From Myxococcaceae bacterium (GTDB lineage Bacteria; Myxococcota; Myxococcia; Myxococcales; Myxococcaceae): a DNA stretch of 42,725 bases. The stretch lies in the NCBI GenBank assembly GCA_020247085.1, contig JADCJJ010000038.1:1-42725 (forward strand). The letters are read 5' to 3'. The position numbers were made by a program, and so were the translations under genes. The stretch's first letter is position 1; every line of letters starts with the position of its first letter. Shown here piece by piece: positions 8,916 through 17,816 of this stretch. The notes under the pieces were generated by a model. It saw nothing but the letters and a program-made list of their open reading frames with translations, made no database searches and was not told the origin of the DNA.

Positions 8916-9619
8916 CACCGCTTCCCGAACGAGGCCTCTTCCACGACGCAGCGCTCACACGACGGCCGGCCGCCAACCTCGAGTTGGCGCAGCAGCGGCG
9001 CCACCTCGAAGGGCACCGGAGAAAAGACGGTGACGAACGTCTCGGGGCCAGGCGCGTCGTCAATCACCGCGGAGTCGTCGAGCACCGTCGTCCCCTCGTC
9101 GATGGCCTGCGGCCGTTCGGCCCCGAAGGGCGCCACCGCCGTGACCTTCCCACGAGCGTCGCGGTCGAGCACCAGGGCGAAGCCCGGCTGGTCGACCGAG
9201 ACCGAGAAGCGCAGGGCATCACCCGCCACCAGCGCGTCGCCGGCCGCCAGCGCCCGCACGACGCCGGCGCGCTTGAGGTGGATGACCTGGAAGGGGGCGC
9301 GCGGCCCCTTGACGCGCACGCGCGGCCCGGGGCCGGGCGGCCACGCCACCAGGGCCGTGACGGCGGCGGCGCAGACGGCCACCATCGCCACCACCGGCGC
9401 GCGCCGGGGCCGCGCCGGCAGGGCACCTGCGGCCTCGACCTGGGCGAGGAAGCGGTCGACCGGCCGCGCGCGGACGAAGGCGTCGACCTCGGCGCGCAGG
9501 GCCGCCACCGCCGCGCCGCAGGCCGCGCACCCCTCGACGTGGGCGCGGGCGGTGGGGACGTCTTCTCCAGCCGCGACGCGCTCGAGCTCGAGGCGCGGGG
9601 GGCAGTCGGGGCCTCTCAT
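8915..9619 (-). CDS. Zinc-binding transmembrane anti-sigma factor with DUF4384-like periplasmic domain
   Basis: A 234-residue membrane protein. The short cytoplasmic part carries HVEGCAAC (His27, Cys31, Cys34), the HxxxCxxC signature of zinc anti-sigma (ZAS / zf-HC2) domains, which bind and silence an ECF sigma factor. A membrane span follows at about 75-94. The outer part resembles DUF4384 (AGDALRFSVSVDQPGFALVL, then VTAVAPFG), a domain more often found attached to caspase-like proteins, and ends with a CERC pair. The ATG at 9619 was chosen over a GTG at 9677-9679 because GGAGGAG lies four bases upstream of it. It follows the sigma gene by 61 bases and touches the caspase gene by one base. 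It should hold the sigma factor until an envelope signal releases it. Confidence 0.85.
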   Translation of the reverse strand: MRGPDCPPRLELERVAAGEDVPTARAHVEGCAACGAAVAALRAEVDAFVRARPVDRFLAQVEAAGALPARPRRAPVVAMVAVCAAAVTALVAWPPGPGPRVRVKGPRAPFQVIHLKRAGVVRALAAGDALVAGDALRFSVSVDQPGFALVLDRDARGKVTAVAPFGAERPQAIDEGTTVLDDSAVIDDAPGPETFVTVFSPVPFEVAPLLRQLEVGGRPSCERCVVEEASFGKR

Positions 9620-9623
9620 GGCG

Positions 9624-9630
9624 CTCCTCC
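9624..9630 (-). promoter_or_regulatory. Strong Shine-Dalgarno deciding the anti-sigma start
   Basis: On the minus strand this reads GGAGGAG, four bases before the ATG at 9619. It is the clearest ribosome-binding site in this cluster and supports the shorter anti-sigma protein over the GTG start just after the sigma stop. It also implies the anti-sigma factor is translated well on its own rather than only by coupling. Confidence 0.7.
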
Positions 9631-9680
9631 CCGGGCGCCCCGGGTGCCCGCCTGCGCGGCGACCGCTCCGGCAGCCCACC

Positions 9681-10169
9681 TCACGAAGGCGCTCCCCCGA
9701 GCGCCGCGCGCAGCGTCGCCTCGGCGCTCCTCAGCTTCACGCCCACCGTCTTGCGCGAGTAGCCCGTCTTCGCGGCCACCTCGTCCTGCGTGAGTCCATC
9801 GAGCCAGTGCAGCATCGCCATCTCCCGCGTCGTCTCATCCAGCACCGCCAGCTCGCTGCCCAGACACACCCGGTCCTCCACCGAGCCGGGCGCCGGGCGG
9901 TCGAGCCAGGCCGACAGGCGCCCGAGCAGCCCCACCGGCTCGGCCCGCCGGCGCTGGGCGAGCTGGTCGAAGCACACCCGCGCCGCCACCGCGTAGAGCC
10001 ACGGCAGCAGGGCCTTCACCTCGGCTCCCGGCGGGTACCGCCGAACGCGCACGAAGGTCTCCTGCAGCGCGTCGTTGGCGTCGCTGTCGGTGCCGAGGAG
10101 CGCGCGGCAACGACGGTGCACGAAGGCCCCGTAGCGCGCGTAGAGCTGCCCCAGCGCCTCGTTCGTCAC
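9681..10169 (-). CDS. ECF-type RNA polymerase sigma factor
   Basis: A 162-residue sigma-70 family protein containing only regions 2 and 4, which is diagnostic of the ECF group. Region 2 covers about residues 10-76 (SDANDALQETFVRVRRY, then LPWLYAVAARVCFDQL). Region 4 covers about 105-155, with the helix-turn-helix DGLTQDEVAAKTGYSRKTV that should read the -35 element. The start is a GTG; an in-frame stop lies close upstream. It is encoded directly before a membrane zinc anti-sigma factor and a caspase-like protease on the same strand, so it is probably released by an envelope signal and may control this cluster. I could not identify a convincing cognate promoter by eye, so autoregulation is untested. 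Confidence 0.93.
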   Translation of the reverse strand: MTNEALGQLYARYGAFVHRRCRALLGTDSDANDALQETFVRVRRYPPGAEVKALLPWLYAVAARVCFDQLAQRRRAEPVGLLGRLSAWLDRPAPGSVEDRVCLGSELAVLDETTREMAMLHWLDGLTQDEVAAKTGYSRKTVGVKLRSAEATLRAALGGAPS

Positions 10170-10243
10170 GATCAGCGTCGTCTTCTAGCAGGCCCGCCCG
10201 GCCACTCCCGAAGCGGTGGCGCGCCGGCGTGACGCGCGCGCCC

Positions 10244-13009
10244 TCACGGCACCACCTGCACCATCACCGCGGCGCTGACCGCGCCCCGCACCGCGCTGAC
10301 CGAGGCGCTCCCCGGCGAGAGGCCCTTCACCTCGCCCTGCCACGGCCAGGCGTTGCTGACCGCGGCCACGCCCGGCGCGCTCGACAGCCACGTCACGTAG
10401 GGCGTGACGTCGAGCTCAGAGCCGTCCGAGAAGGTGCCCCGCGCCGAGAGCTGCCGTGTCTGCTGCGCCGGCAGCGACCCGGTTACCGGCGAGGCGATGG
10501 TGAGGCTCGCGAGGGTGGCGGCGGTGACGGTGACGGTGGTGGAGCCCTGCACGCCGCCCAGCGTCGCGGTGACGGTGGCCGTGCCGGCTTGAATCGGCTG
10601 CAGCCAGGCATACCCGCTGCTCACCGAGGCGACGCCCGGCGCGCTCGACGTCCACGACACGACACCCGTCAGGTCGCGCGTGGTGTTGTCGCTGTAGACG
10701 CCCGTCGCGCGGAGCGAGGTGTCGAACCCGACCGGCAGGCGGGGCGAGAACGGCGTCACCTGCAGCTGCCGCAGCGTGGCGCTCGTCACCGTCACCACCG
10801 TCGCCGCGGACACCCCCGCGAAGGTCGCGGTGATGGTGGCGCTGCCGGGGCGCAGCGCCGTGAGCAGGCCCTTGTCCTGCGAGCCGTTGCCGACCGTCAC
10901 CACCGCCGGGTCCGACGACGTCCACGAGGCGACGTAGCGCAGGTACTGGGTGGTGAGGTCGCTGTACACGCCCGTCGCGGCGAGCTCGGCGTACGCGCCG
11001 ACGGGGAGCGACGGCCGCGCGGGGCTGACGTCGAGCCGCGCGAGCGTCGCGCTCGTCACGGTGACCTGCACCGCCGCCGGCGGCACGCCGGGCAGCGTCG
11101 CGGTGATGGTGGTGGTGCCGGGCTGACGGCTGTCGAGGTACGCGTAGCCCTGCGACACCAGCACCTCGGCCACCGTCGCGTTCGACGACGCCCACCGCAC
11201 CTGCGCGGTGACGGGCATCGTCGAGCCGTCGGAGGAGGCGGCGGTCGCCTCGAAGCCGAAGGGCACCCCCAGCGGCACCGCCAGCACACCAGGGCTGATG
11301 GAGAGCTGCACCAGCGTGGGCGGCTCGACGCGCACCATCGCCACCGCGGTGCGCCCCTGGAAGACCGCCTGTACGCTGGCGGTGCCCGACGCCTCCCCTC
11401 GCACCAGCCCGCGGCTGCTCACCGAGGCCAGCTGGGGCGCCCGGCTGCTCCACGCCGCCAGGGCGGTGACGTCGCGCACCGTGCCGTCGGACGAGAAGGC
11501 GAGCGCCCGGAGCTGCGTGCTGCGGCCGGCCTCGACGCTGACCTGCCCGGGGGCCACCTCGAGGGCTTGCAGCGTCGCCGCCTGCACGGTGACGTCGGCC
11601 TGGGCGCGCACGCCGGCCAGCTCGGCCCGAACGCGCGTTGCGCCGCCGCCGACGCCCCGCACCTGCCCCCTGGCGCCGGCGACGTTCGACACCGCGGCGA
11701 TGGAGGGGTCCTCGCTGGTCCACAGGGCCTGCTCGCTGACGTCGGCGAAGGAGCCATCGGCGAACGACGCGCGCGCGCGCACCGAGACGACGGCGCTGCC
11801 AGCCAGGGCGAGGGTGCGCGGCGTCAGCTCGAGGGCCTGGAGCGCCGCCGCGGTGACGACGACGGGCGCGGTGGCCGACACGCCGCCGAAGCGGGCGGTG
11901 ATGGTGGCCGGGCCTGCCGACAGGCCCGAGACCACCCCGCGCGCGCCCGACGAGGCCACGCTGGCGACGGCCGGCGCCGACGACGAGAAGAGGGCCTGCG
12001 AGGTGACGTCGGCGGTCGAGCCATCGCTGAAGGTCGCGACCAGCCGGAGCGCGCCCTGGCCGCGCACGCTCAGCGTCAGCGAGGCGGGCATGAAGGTGAG
12101 CTGCCGCGCCGTCGCGTCGGTGGCCGTCAGCGTGGCCCGGCCCTCGAGGCCCTGGAGCGTCGCCGTGACCGTGGCCGCGCCCTGCGACTTCGCCACCGCC
12201 AGCCCCTGCGCGTCGACGGCGAAGCTGGGCGCGCTCGAGGCCCACGCCGCCGCGCGGGTGACGTCCACCTCGCTCCCGTCGGCGGCCCTGGCCCGGGCCG
12301 TGAGCTGGATGGCGCCGGCGACGCCGACGGCGGCCTGGCCGGGCGTCACCGCGAGCGAGAGGAAGCGCCCCGAGCGCACGGCGACGGGGGCATCGCCGGT
12401 GACGGCGCCGACGGTGGCCCGCACCGTCACCTCGCCGGGCTCGAGCGCGAGGAAGCGGCCCGGCGAGAGCGCCGCGAGCACCGCCGGGCCGCCTGCCTGC
12501 TGTTCGACGGCCCACTGCGCGGTGGCGGTGACGTCGAGGCGGCTGTCGTCGGTGAGCGTCGCCAACGCCGTGGCGTCGACGACGGCCCCCGGCAGCGTCG
12601 ACCCCTCGGACACCCCCACCTCGATGGTCCGCACCTGCGCCGGCAGCACCGTCACCGACGCCTTCGCCTCGAGCTGGTTCGCCCGCGCCGTCACCAGCAC
12701 CACGCCGGGCGCGACCGCCCGGAGCTGCCCCTGGGTCGAGGTGACGAGGCCCTCAGGCTCGAGCGACAGCGCCGCGGTGGCGGTGACGTCGACGGCGGCG
12801 CCGTCGGGCTGCACGGCCAGCACCTTCAGCGCCGCCGTCGCGCCGAGCGGCAGCACCAGGGCCGCGGGGCTGACCTCGAGCGTCGCCTGCGCGGCGCCGC
12901 CCCCCGCGCCCCCGTCACCGCCCGGCGGGAGCTCGGCGCTCGGCGTCAGACAGGCGCTCGCCCACAGCGCCACCACCACCCCGGTCATCGTCGTCGCCCT
13001 TCGTCCCAT
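10244..13009 (-). CDS. Lipoprotein built from about ten Big_2-like (bacterial Ig) repeats
   Basis: A 921-residue lipoprotein (signal MTGVVVALWASAC, then a Gly-rich spacer) followed by about ten tandem domains of 83-90 residues that fill the rest of the protein. Each domain has the same plan: L-x-V-S-P, a short LPVG block, ATGVYSD-x-T, W-x-SS-x-P-x-VA-V, G-x-ATITAT and V-T-V-x-AT. These are bacterial Ig-like group 2 (Big_2) features, typical of surface and adhesion proteins. ATG 13009 (MGRRATTMTG) was chosen; 12988 (MTGVVV) is equally possible. The track ORF reaching 13429 overruns the neighbouring RNase gene. It lies 74 bases upstream of the ECF sigma gene on the same strand and may be first in that run. 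The large plus-strand ORF over it is a shadow. Confidence 0.88.
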   Translation of the reverse strand: MGRRATTMTGVVVALWASACLTPSAELPPGGDGGAGGGAAQATLEVSPAALVLPLGATAALKVLAVQPDGAAVDVTATAALSLEPEGLVTSTQGQLRAVAPGVVLVTARANQLEAKASVTVLPAQVRTIEVGVSEGSTLPGAVVDATALATLTDDSRLDVTATAQWAVEQQAGGPAVLAALSPGRFLALEPGEVTVRATVGAVTGDAPVAVRSGRFLSLAVTPGQAAVGVAGAIQLTARARAADGSEVDVTRAAAWASSAPSFAVDAQGLAVAKSQGAATVTATLQGLEGRATLTATDATARQLTFMPASLTLSVRGQGALRLVATFSDGSTADVTSQALFSSSAPAVASVASSGARGVVSGLSAGPATITARFGGVSATAPVVVTAAALQALELTPRTLALAGSAVVSVRARASFADGSFADVSEQALWTSEDPSIAAVSNVAGARGQVRGVGGGATRVRAELAGVRAQADVTVQAATLQALEVAPGQVSVEAGRSTQLRALAFSSDGTVRDVTALAAWSSRAPQLASVSSRGLVRGEASGTASVQAVFQGRTAVAMVRVEPPTLVQLSISPGVLAVPLGVPFGFEATAASSDGSTMPVTAQVRWASSNATVAEVLVSQGYAYLDSRQPGTTTITATLPGVPPAAVQVTVTSATLARLDVSPARPSLPVGAYAELAATGVYSDLTTQYLRYVASWTSSDPAVVTVGNGSQDKGLLTALRPGSATITATFAGVSAATVVTVTSATLRQLQVTPFSPRLPVGFDTSLRATGVYSDNTTRDLTGVVSWTSSAPGVASVSSGYAWLQPIQAGTATVTATLGGVQGSTTVTVTAATLASLTIASPVTGSLPAQQTRQLSARGTFSDGSELDVTPYVTWLSSAPGVAAVSNAWPWQGEVKGLSPGSASVSAVRGAVSAAVMVQVVP

Positions 13010-13190
13010 GGCCGTCCTCGTCGTCTGTGTCGGGGGCGCCGGCCGCGCCCGTGTCCCCTTCAGACCGGGCGAGGGCCTCTTTCTGGGAAGTCGCCCACAG
13101 GCCCGGCACGAGCCCCCAGCGATTCCGAAGAGATGGCCTGCGCGAGGCCAGCGGCGACTTCGCGCGCGCGGGCTGGCAACGTGGAGGCCC

Positions 13191-14774
13191 ATGAGTGCCC
13201 GCCACGCCCTCGACGGCGTCGTCACCGCGCTGCAGCTCCGAACCGACTTTCCACCCGAGGTGATGGCCGAGGCACGCGCGCTGCTCGCCGCGCCGGGCGT
13301 CGATGACCCGGCCCTCGTCGACCGTACCGACCTGCCCTTCGTCACCATCGACAGCGCCACCTCGAGAGACCTCGACCAGGCCGTCCACGTCACCGCGCAG
13401 GGCGACGGACACCTGGTGGCGTACGCCATCGCCGACGCCTCATTCTACGTGCGGCCGGGCAGCGCCCTCTTCGCCGAGGCGCTGCGGCGGGGCGCCAGCT
13501 ACTACTTCCCGGGCTTCTCGGTGCCGATGCTGCCGCGGGAGCTGTGCGAGCACCTCGTCTCGCTCAACCCCGATGGCCCGCGCCGCGCGCTGCTCTTCTG
13601 GCACGTGCTCGACGGCGCGGGGGACGTGGTGTCGACGCGCCTCGAGCGGGCCCGCGTGCGCTCGAGGGCGAAGCTGTCGTTCGGCGACGTGCAGCGCCTC
13701 ATCGACGCTCCGACGACGAGCCCGCTCTCGGGGCGCGACTTCGAGGACAGCCTGCGCCAGCTCAAGACCGTCGGGCAGCGGCGCCTGAAGCTCGCCGCCG
13801 AGCGGGGCCTGGTGCGCTACCGCCGCGAGGAGGCCTCGGTGACGCTCGACGGCGAGGGGCTGGCGTTCTCGGTGATGGAGGTGGTGCGCGACGAGGTCGA
13901 GCTGTGGAACGAGCAGGTGAGTCTGCTGTGCAACGCCGAGGGCGGGCGCGTGTTGCGCGAGTCGAACCACCCGGCGGTGCAGCCCATCTACCGCGTGCAG
14001 GGCGGGCCCGACCCGGCGCGCCTCGAGGCCCTCGCCCGCCTCACCGCCCACCTCTGCGAGCTCGAGGAGTTGCCCGCGCACCCCTGGCGGTGGGACGGCG
14101 CCACGCCGCTGTCCGACTACCTGCGGGGGCTGCCCTCGGGGCCGGCCGGCTCGCGCGACGACCGGCTCGCCCGCGCCTTGACGCGTCAGGCGCTGCTGGT
14201 GAACCTGCGCAGCGAGTACTCGACCTCGCCCGGCCAGCACGTCGGCGTCGGGGCCGAGCCGTACGCGCGCTTCTCGGCGCCGATGCGCGAGCTCGTCGGC
14301 GTCTACCTGCACAAAGAGGCCGTCGAGCTGCTGACCGGCGAGTGCCCGCCGGCCGAGGAGGACGAGCGGCTGCGCGCCGAGGTGGTGCAGGTGGCCAACC
14401 GCGCCCGGCAGACGCAGCGCAAGGTGCAGGACCTGTCGAACGAGGTGGTGCTGGACCGGCTCTTTGCGCCCGAGCTCGCCGCGCCGCGCGCCGGGCGCAC
14501 CGTCTTCACCGGCACCGTGCTGGGGCTGTCGGGCTCGAAGGTGCACGTCAAACTCGACGCGCCGCCCATCGACCTGAAGCTGCTGCTGTTCGACCTGGCC
14601 CCCTTCTTCGGCGGCGCCTGGCTCGAGGTGGCGCGTGAGGGCGCCTGCCTCGTCGCACGGGGCACCACGGCGCCGCTGCTGCGGCTCGGGCAGCCGCTGC
14701 GGCTGCGGGTGCTGCGGCGCGACGAGCGCAGCCGCCGCTGGGTCTTCGAGCCGCTCGGCGCGTTGGCCGCTTGA
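13191..14774 (+). CDS. RNase II/R-family (RNB-domain) exoribonuclease, short form
   Basis: A 527-residue protein with an RNB catalytic domain, the 3'-to-5' hydrolytic exoribonuclease fold of RNase II and RNase R. The conserved acidic block is TSRDLDQAV (about residues 58-66), followed by YAIADASFYV. The later family blocks YARFSAPMRELVGVY and LVNLRSEYSTSP are also present. A C-terminal beta segment (RTVFTGTVLGLSGSKVHVKL) looks like the S1-type RNA-binding domain. The N-terminal cold-shock domains of RNase R are missing, so the protein is shorter than the 640-800 residues of the classic enzymes. ATG 13191 follows GGAGG at three bases. It probably acts in cytoplasmic RNA turnover. It is divergent from the Big_2 gene and upstream of a kinase. 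Confidence 0.87.
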   Translation: MSARHALDGVVTALQLRTDFPPEVMAEARALLAAPGVDDPALVDRTDLPFVTIDSATSRDLDQAVHVTAQGDGHLVAYAIADASFYVRPGSALFAEALRRGASYYFPGFSVPMLPRELCEHLVSLNPDGPRRALLFWHVLDGAGDVVSTRLERARVRSRAKLSFGDVQRLIDAPTTSPLSGRDFEDSLRQLKTVGQRRLKLAAERGLVRYRREEASVTLDGEGLAFSVMEVVRDEVELWNEQVSLLCNAEGGRVLRESNHPAVQPIYRVQGGPDPARLEALARLTAHLCELEELPAHPWRWDGATPLSDYLRGLPSGPAGSRDDRLARALTRQALLVNLRSEYSTSPGQHVGVGAEPYARFSAPMRELVGVYLHKEAVELLTGECPPAEEDERLRAEVVQVANRARQTQRKVQDLSNEVVLDRLFAPELAAPRAGRTVFTGTVLGLSGSKVHVKLDAPPIDLKLLLFDLAPFFGGAWLEVAREGACLVARGTTAPLLRLGQPLRLRVLRRDERSRRWVFEPLGALAA

Positions 14775-14840
14775 CCCAGCACCACCCGTCTGTCCGTGGC
14801 GGATGGGTGGCACGGGGGCTACGGTCCACCTCTTCTCCCG

Positions 14841-16349
14841 ATGGGCCCGACCGGCACCAGCGTCACCGCGATTCGCGACCCGCTCATCGGGGTGCGGGTG
14901 CTCGGGTACGAAATCGTCCGGGTCATCGGCCTGGGCGGCATGGGGCAGGTGTACGAGGCCGTCGAGCGCACCATCGGGCGTCGCGCCGCCGTCAAGGTGC
15001 TGCGCCCCGACGTCGCCGAGCGCAAGGACTACATCGCGCGCCTCAAGGGTGAGGCGCGCACGGCCAACGCCGTGCGGCACCGCGGCATCATCGACGTCTT
15101 CGGCTTTGCCGAGTTGCCCGATGGGCGGCAGGCCATCGTCATGGAGTACCTCGACGGCGTTCCGCTCGACGTCGAGCTGCGACGGTACGCCGACGCTGGC
15201 CGCCTCATGCCGGCGCTCGAGGTCATCAACCTCATCGACGAGCTGACGTCGGTGCTGAGCGCCGCGCACACCGCCGGCGTCGTCCACCGCGACCTCAAGC
15301 CCACCAACATCTTCCTGTCGAAGGCCCCCGACGGCACGAAGACCCTCAAGGTGCTCGACTTCGGCATCGCGAAGTTCGACGCGCATGCATCGCTCGACAC
15401 GGCCGCCAACACGGTGCTCGGCACCCCGCACTACATCGCGCCGGAGCAGGCGGCCGGGAGGCCGGCGGCGCCGTCGATGGACCTGTACGCGCTCGGCGTC
15501 ATCGCCTTCGAGCTCTTCACCGGACGCCTGCCCTTCCAGTACCGGGAGGCGATGGCGTTGCTGCTGGCGCACCAGCAAGAGGCGCCGCTGCGGCCCTCGA
15601 GCATCAACCAGAGTCTACCCGCCGTCGTCGACGACTTCGTGCTCACCCTGCTGGCCAAGCGGCCCGAGGCGCGCTTCACGTCGGCCGCCGAGGCGCGCAG
15701 CCGCCTCGCGTTGCTTCGCCGAACCCTGGGCGACACCACGGCGCGGGACACCGACCCACAGCTCGAGGCGCATGAGGAGACGCTCCGTGTCCGACGCGCG
15801 CGGCGCCGGCCGTGGACGTGGGCCGCCTTCGGCGTCGGGGTCGGCGCAGCCCTGGTGCTCGCGGTCGCCGGAGCGGTGCGCGTGGCGACGCGCCCGGAGC
15901 CCCCCCTCATCACCCCGCCGCCACCCGAGCTCGCCCCGACGAGGTCCCTCGAGCCCGTGGCCATCCCCGAGGCGCCCCCACCCGTCGAAGCGGCGCCGCC
16001 CGCTCCCGACGCGCCGCCGGCCCCGGAGCCCACGGCGGTGCCCGGTGAGCCGCCGACGCCAGCGCTGCCCCTGCCCGCGCCGACGGCGCTCGCCCGCCCG
16101 CCACAGGGCCAGGTGCAGCGGGAGCGCGTCGCGTCCGCCGAGGAGCTCCGCAAGGCGCTCCAGCGCCTCGAGCGCTTCAAGCTGCGCCTCCAGAAGGCCG
16201 AAGCCGAGGCCGATGGGCTCGAGTACGACGTCATCGACAGCACGCGTCGGCAGCTGCTCGACGAGCGCAACCCGATGACGCCCGCGGCCGTCGAGAAGGC
16301 GCTGGCCAACGTCGACGCGGTGGTCACGGCGCTCGAGGCGAACCGCTGA
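14841..16349 (+). CDS. Membrane-anchored Ser/Thr protein kinase with C-terminal coiled-coil-like tail
   Basis: A 502-residue kinase. The catalytic domain covers about residues 20-290: VIGLGGMGQVYEAV, AAVK lysine (52), canonical HRDLKPTN loop (149-156), DFG (173-175) and APEQ. One membrane span (about 328-350) follows a short basic segment, then a Pro/Ala-rich stretch and a charged helical tail (LERFKLRLQKAEAEADGLEYD) likely to form a coiled coil. The GTG at 14796 would add 15 residues of poor quality, so ATG 14841 is preferred, though no good Shine-Dalgarno decides between them. It lies 66 bases after the RNase gene. Its 3' end overlaps the convergent histidine kinase by 26 bases, so full-length transcripts of the pair would be antisense to each other there. 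Confidence 0.92.
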   Translation: MGPTGTSVTAIRDPLIGVRVLGYEIVRVIGLGGMGQVYEAVERTIGRRAAVKVLRPDVAERKDYIARLKGEARTANAVRHRGIIDVFGFAELPDGRQAIVMEYLDGVPLDVELRRYADAGRLMPALEVINLIDELTSVLSAAHTAGVVHRDLKPTNIFLSKAPDGTKTLKVLDFGIAKFDAHASLDTAANTVLGTPHYIAPEQAAGRPAAPSMDLYALGVIAFELFTGRLPFQYREAMALLLAHQQEAPLRPSSINQSLPAVVDDFVLTLLAKRPEARFTSAAEARSRLALLRRTLGDTTARDTDPQLEAHEETLRVRRARRRPWTWAAFGVGVGAALVLAVAGAVRVATRPEPPLITPPPPELAPTRSLEPVAIPEAPPPVEAAPPAPDAPPAPEPTAVPGEPPTPALPLPAPTALARPPQGQVQRERVASAEELRKALQRLERFKLRLQKAEAEADGLEYDVIDSTRRQLLDERNPMTPAAVEKALANVDAVVTALEANR

Positions 16350-17793
16350 CGCCCCCCGCCGGCGCGGCGCGAGGCAGCGACAGCGAGAACACGGTGCGCC
16401 CCGGCCGCGAGCTGACGGCGAGGGCGCCGCCGTTGGCCTCGACGAGCTTTCGAGCGAGCGGCAGGCCCAGGCCCGTGCCCTTCTCCCGCGTGGTGAAGAA
16501 CGGCTCGAAGATTCGGGCCTGAACGTCGGGTGGAATGCCAGGGCCCTCGTCACGCACCTCGACGACGGCGACGCCCCCTTCGACGCGGCCCGAGAGCGAC
16601 ACCGTCTGCCCACGGCTCGAGGCCTGCACCGCGTTCTTCACCAGGTTCACCAGCGCGCTCGTCACCAGCGACTCGTCGGCGTCGACCGTCACGTCGGGCA
16701 CCTCGACGGCGAGCGCGACCCCGCGCCCCTCGGCCTCACCCTGCAGGTGGGCGACGGCCCCGGCGACGAAGCGGCGCAGCTCGACGGGCGCGCGCGACAC
16801 CTTCTGCTCACGCGCGAAGGCGAGGAAGTCGTCGACGATGCGGCCGAGGTAGTCGAGCTCACGGCGAATGCGCCCCAGGTGGGCCCGCGCCTCGGCCAGG
16901 TCCGGGGTCGGGGCCCGCAGCTCCTCGTCGAGCAGCCCCGAGAAGAGCTCGATGCCGCCCAGCGGGTTCTTCACCTCGTGGGCCACGCCGCCCAGCATCA
17001 GCTTGAGCTGCCGGTCGCGGCTCTCGAGGCCGGCGCGCATGGCCTCGAGCTCGTGGGCGAGCGCCAGCACCTCGCGCGCTGAGGCCGTCGAGGCGACCGG
17101 CGTCGCCAGGTCACCGCGGCCAATCTGCTGCGCGCTCCGCACCAGCACCTCGAGCGGGCGCGACACCGCCCGCGCCGACAGCACCGCCGCCGCGGCGAGC
17201 AGCACCAGCGTCACCGCCAGCAGGCCGAGGAAGGCGCGCCGCAGGTCGTCGAGCGGGCCGAAGAAGGCGGCGTTGCCCTCGACGGCCACCACCGCCACCA
17301 CCCGCCCGTCCTGCAGCAACGGGGCGTACCCTGCCTTGTAGAAGGTGCCATCCTGGCCACGGAAGAGCACCTGCGAGGCGGTGCGCGCGCCGCCGAAGAC
17401 GAGCTCGAGCTCGAGGGCGTCGCGCAGCAGGTCGGGCACCTCGGCGCCGGGTGGCAGGCCGCCCCCCACGTCGAGGCGCGCCCGGCGCTCCGCGTCGAAC
17501 ACCAGCACCCGCCGCAGCCCCGCGGTGCGGCGCACGGCCTCGAGGGTCTTCGTCAGCGCGCGGAAGGTGCGGCTGCCCTCGTCGCGCGCGTCTTCGGCCG
17601 TGAGCGCCAGCACCCGCTCGGCCGAGAGCTGCGAGGCCACCGAGGCCGCCACGTCGGCGAGCGCCTGGCCGAGCTGCTGCTCGAGCACGTTGCGGCTGGC
17701 GCTGAAGAGCAGGAAGCCGCCCAGCGACAGCACCAGCAGCGTCGGAGCCAGGAAGGCGAGCAGCAGGCGCGCGCGCAGCGTCACGCGCGGCAT
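16324..17793 (-). CDS. Sensor histidine kinase (HAMP, HisKA, HATPase)
   Basis: A 489-residue membrane sensor kinase. It has an N-terminal span (about 8-31), a periplasmic sensor of about 155 residues, a second span (about 187-208), a HAMP-like linker (SRPLEVLVRSAQQIGRGDL), a dimerisation domain with the phosphorylated histidine in GGVAHEVKNPLGG (His272), and an ATPase domain with N box NLVKNAVQA, G1 DEGPGIPP and G2 GTGLGLPLA. All catalytic boxes look intact. There is no receiver domain and no response regulator beside it, so it is an orphan kinase whose partner is elsewhere. It begins 23 bases after the PilZ gene, so the two are probably co-transcribed. Signal unknown. Confidence 0.94.
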   Translation of the reverse strand: MPRVTLRARLLLAFLAPTLLVLSLGGFLLFSASRNVLEQQLGQALADVAASVASQLSAERVLALTAEDARDEGSRTFRALTKTLEAVRRTAGLRRVLVFDAERRARLDVGGGLPPGAEVPDLLRDALELELVFGGARTASQVLFRGQDGTFYKAGYAPLLQDGRVVAVVAVEGNAAFFGPLDDLRRAFLGLLAVTLVLLAAAAVLSARAVSRPLEVLVRSAQQIGRGDLATPVASTASAREVLALAHELEAMRAGLESRDRQLKLMLGGVAHEVKNPLGGIELFSGLLDEELRAPTPDLAEARAHLGRIRRELDYLGRIVDDFLAFAREQKVSRAPVELRRFVAGAVAHLQGEAEGRGVALAVEVPDVTVDADESLVTSALVNLVKNAVQASSRGQTVSLSGRVEGGVAVVEVRDEGPGIPPDVQARIFEPFFTTREKGTGLGLPLARKLVEANGGALAVSSRPGRTVFSLSLPRAAPAGGVSGSPRAP

Positions 17794-17816
17794 TCAACCC
17801 GACGCCATGGGGCCCG

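Noticed and set aside
10229-13306. 1025-residue plus-strand ORF
   Set aside because: Shadow of the Big_2 gene: Arg/His/Gly-rich with no domains, while the minus-strand frame has ten clear repeats.
13440-15578. 712-residue minus-strand ORF
   Set aside because: Spans two well-supported plus-strand genes (RNase II family and kinase) and is low in protein-like features.
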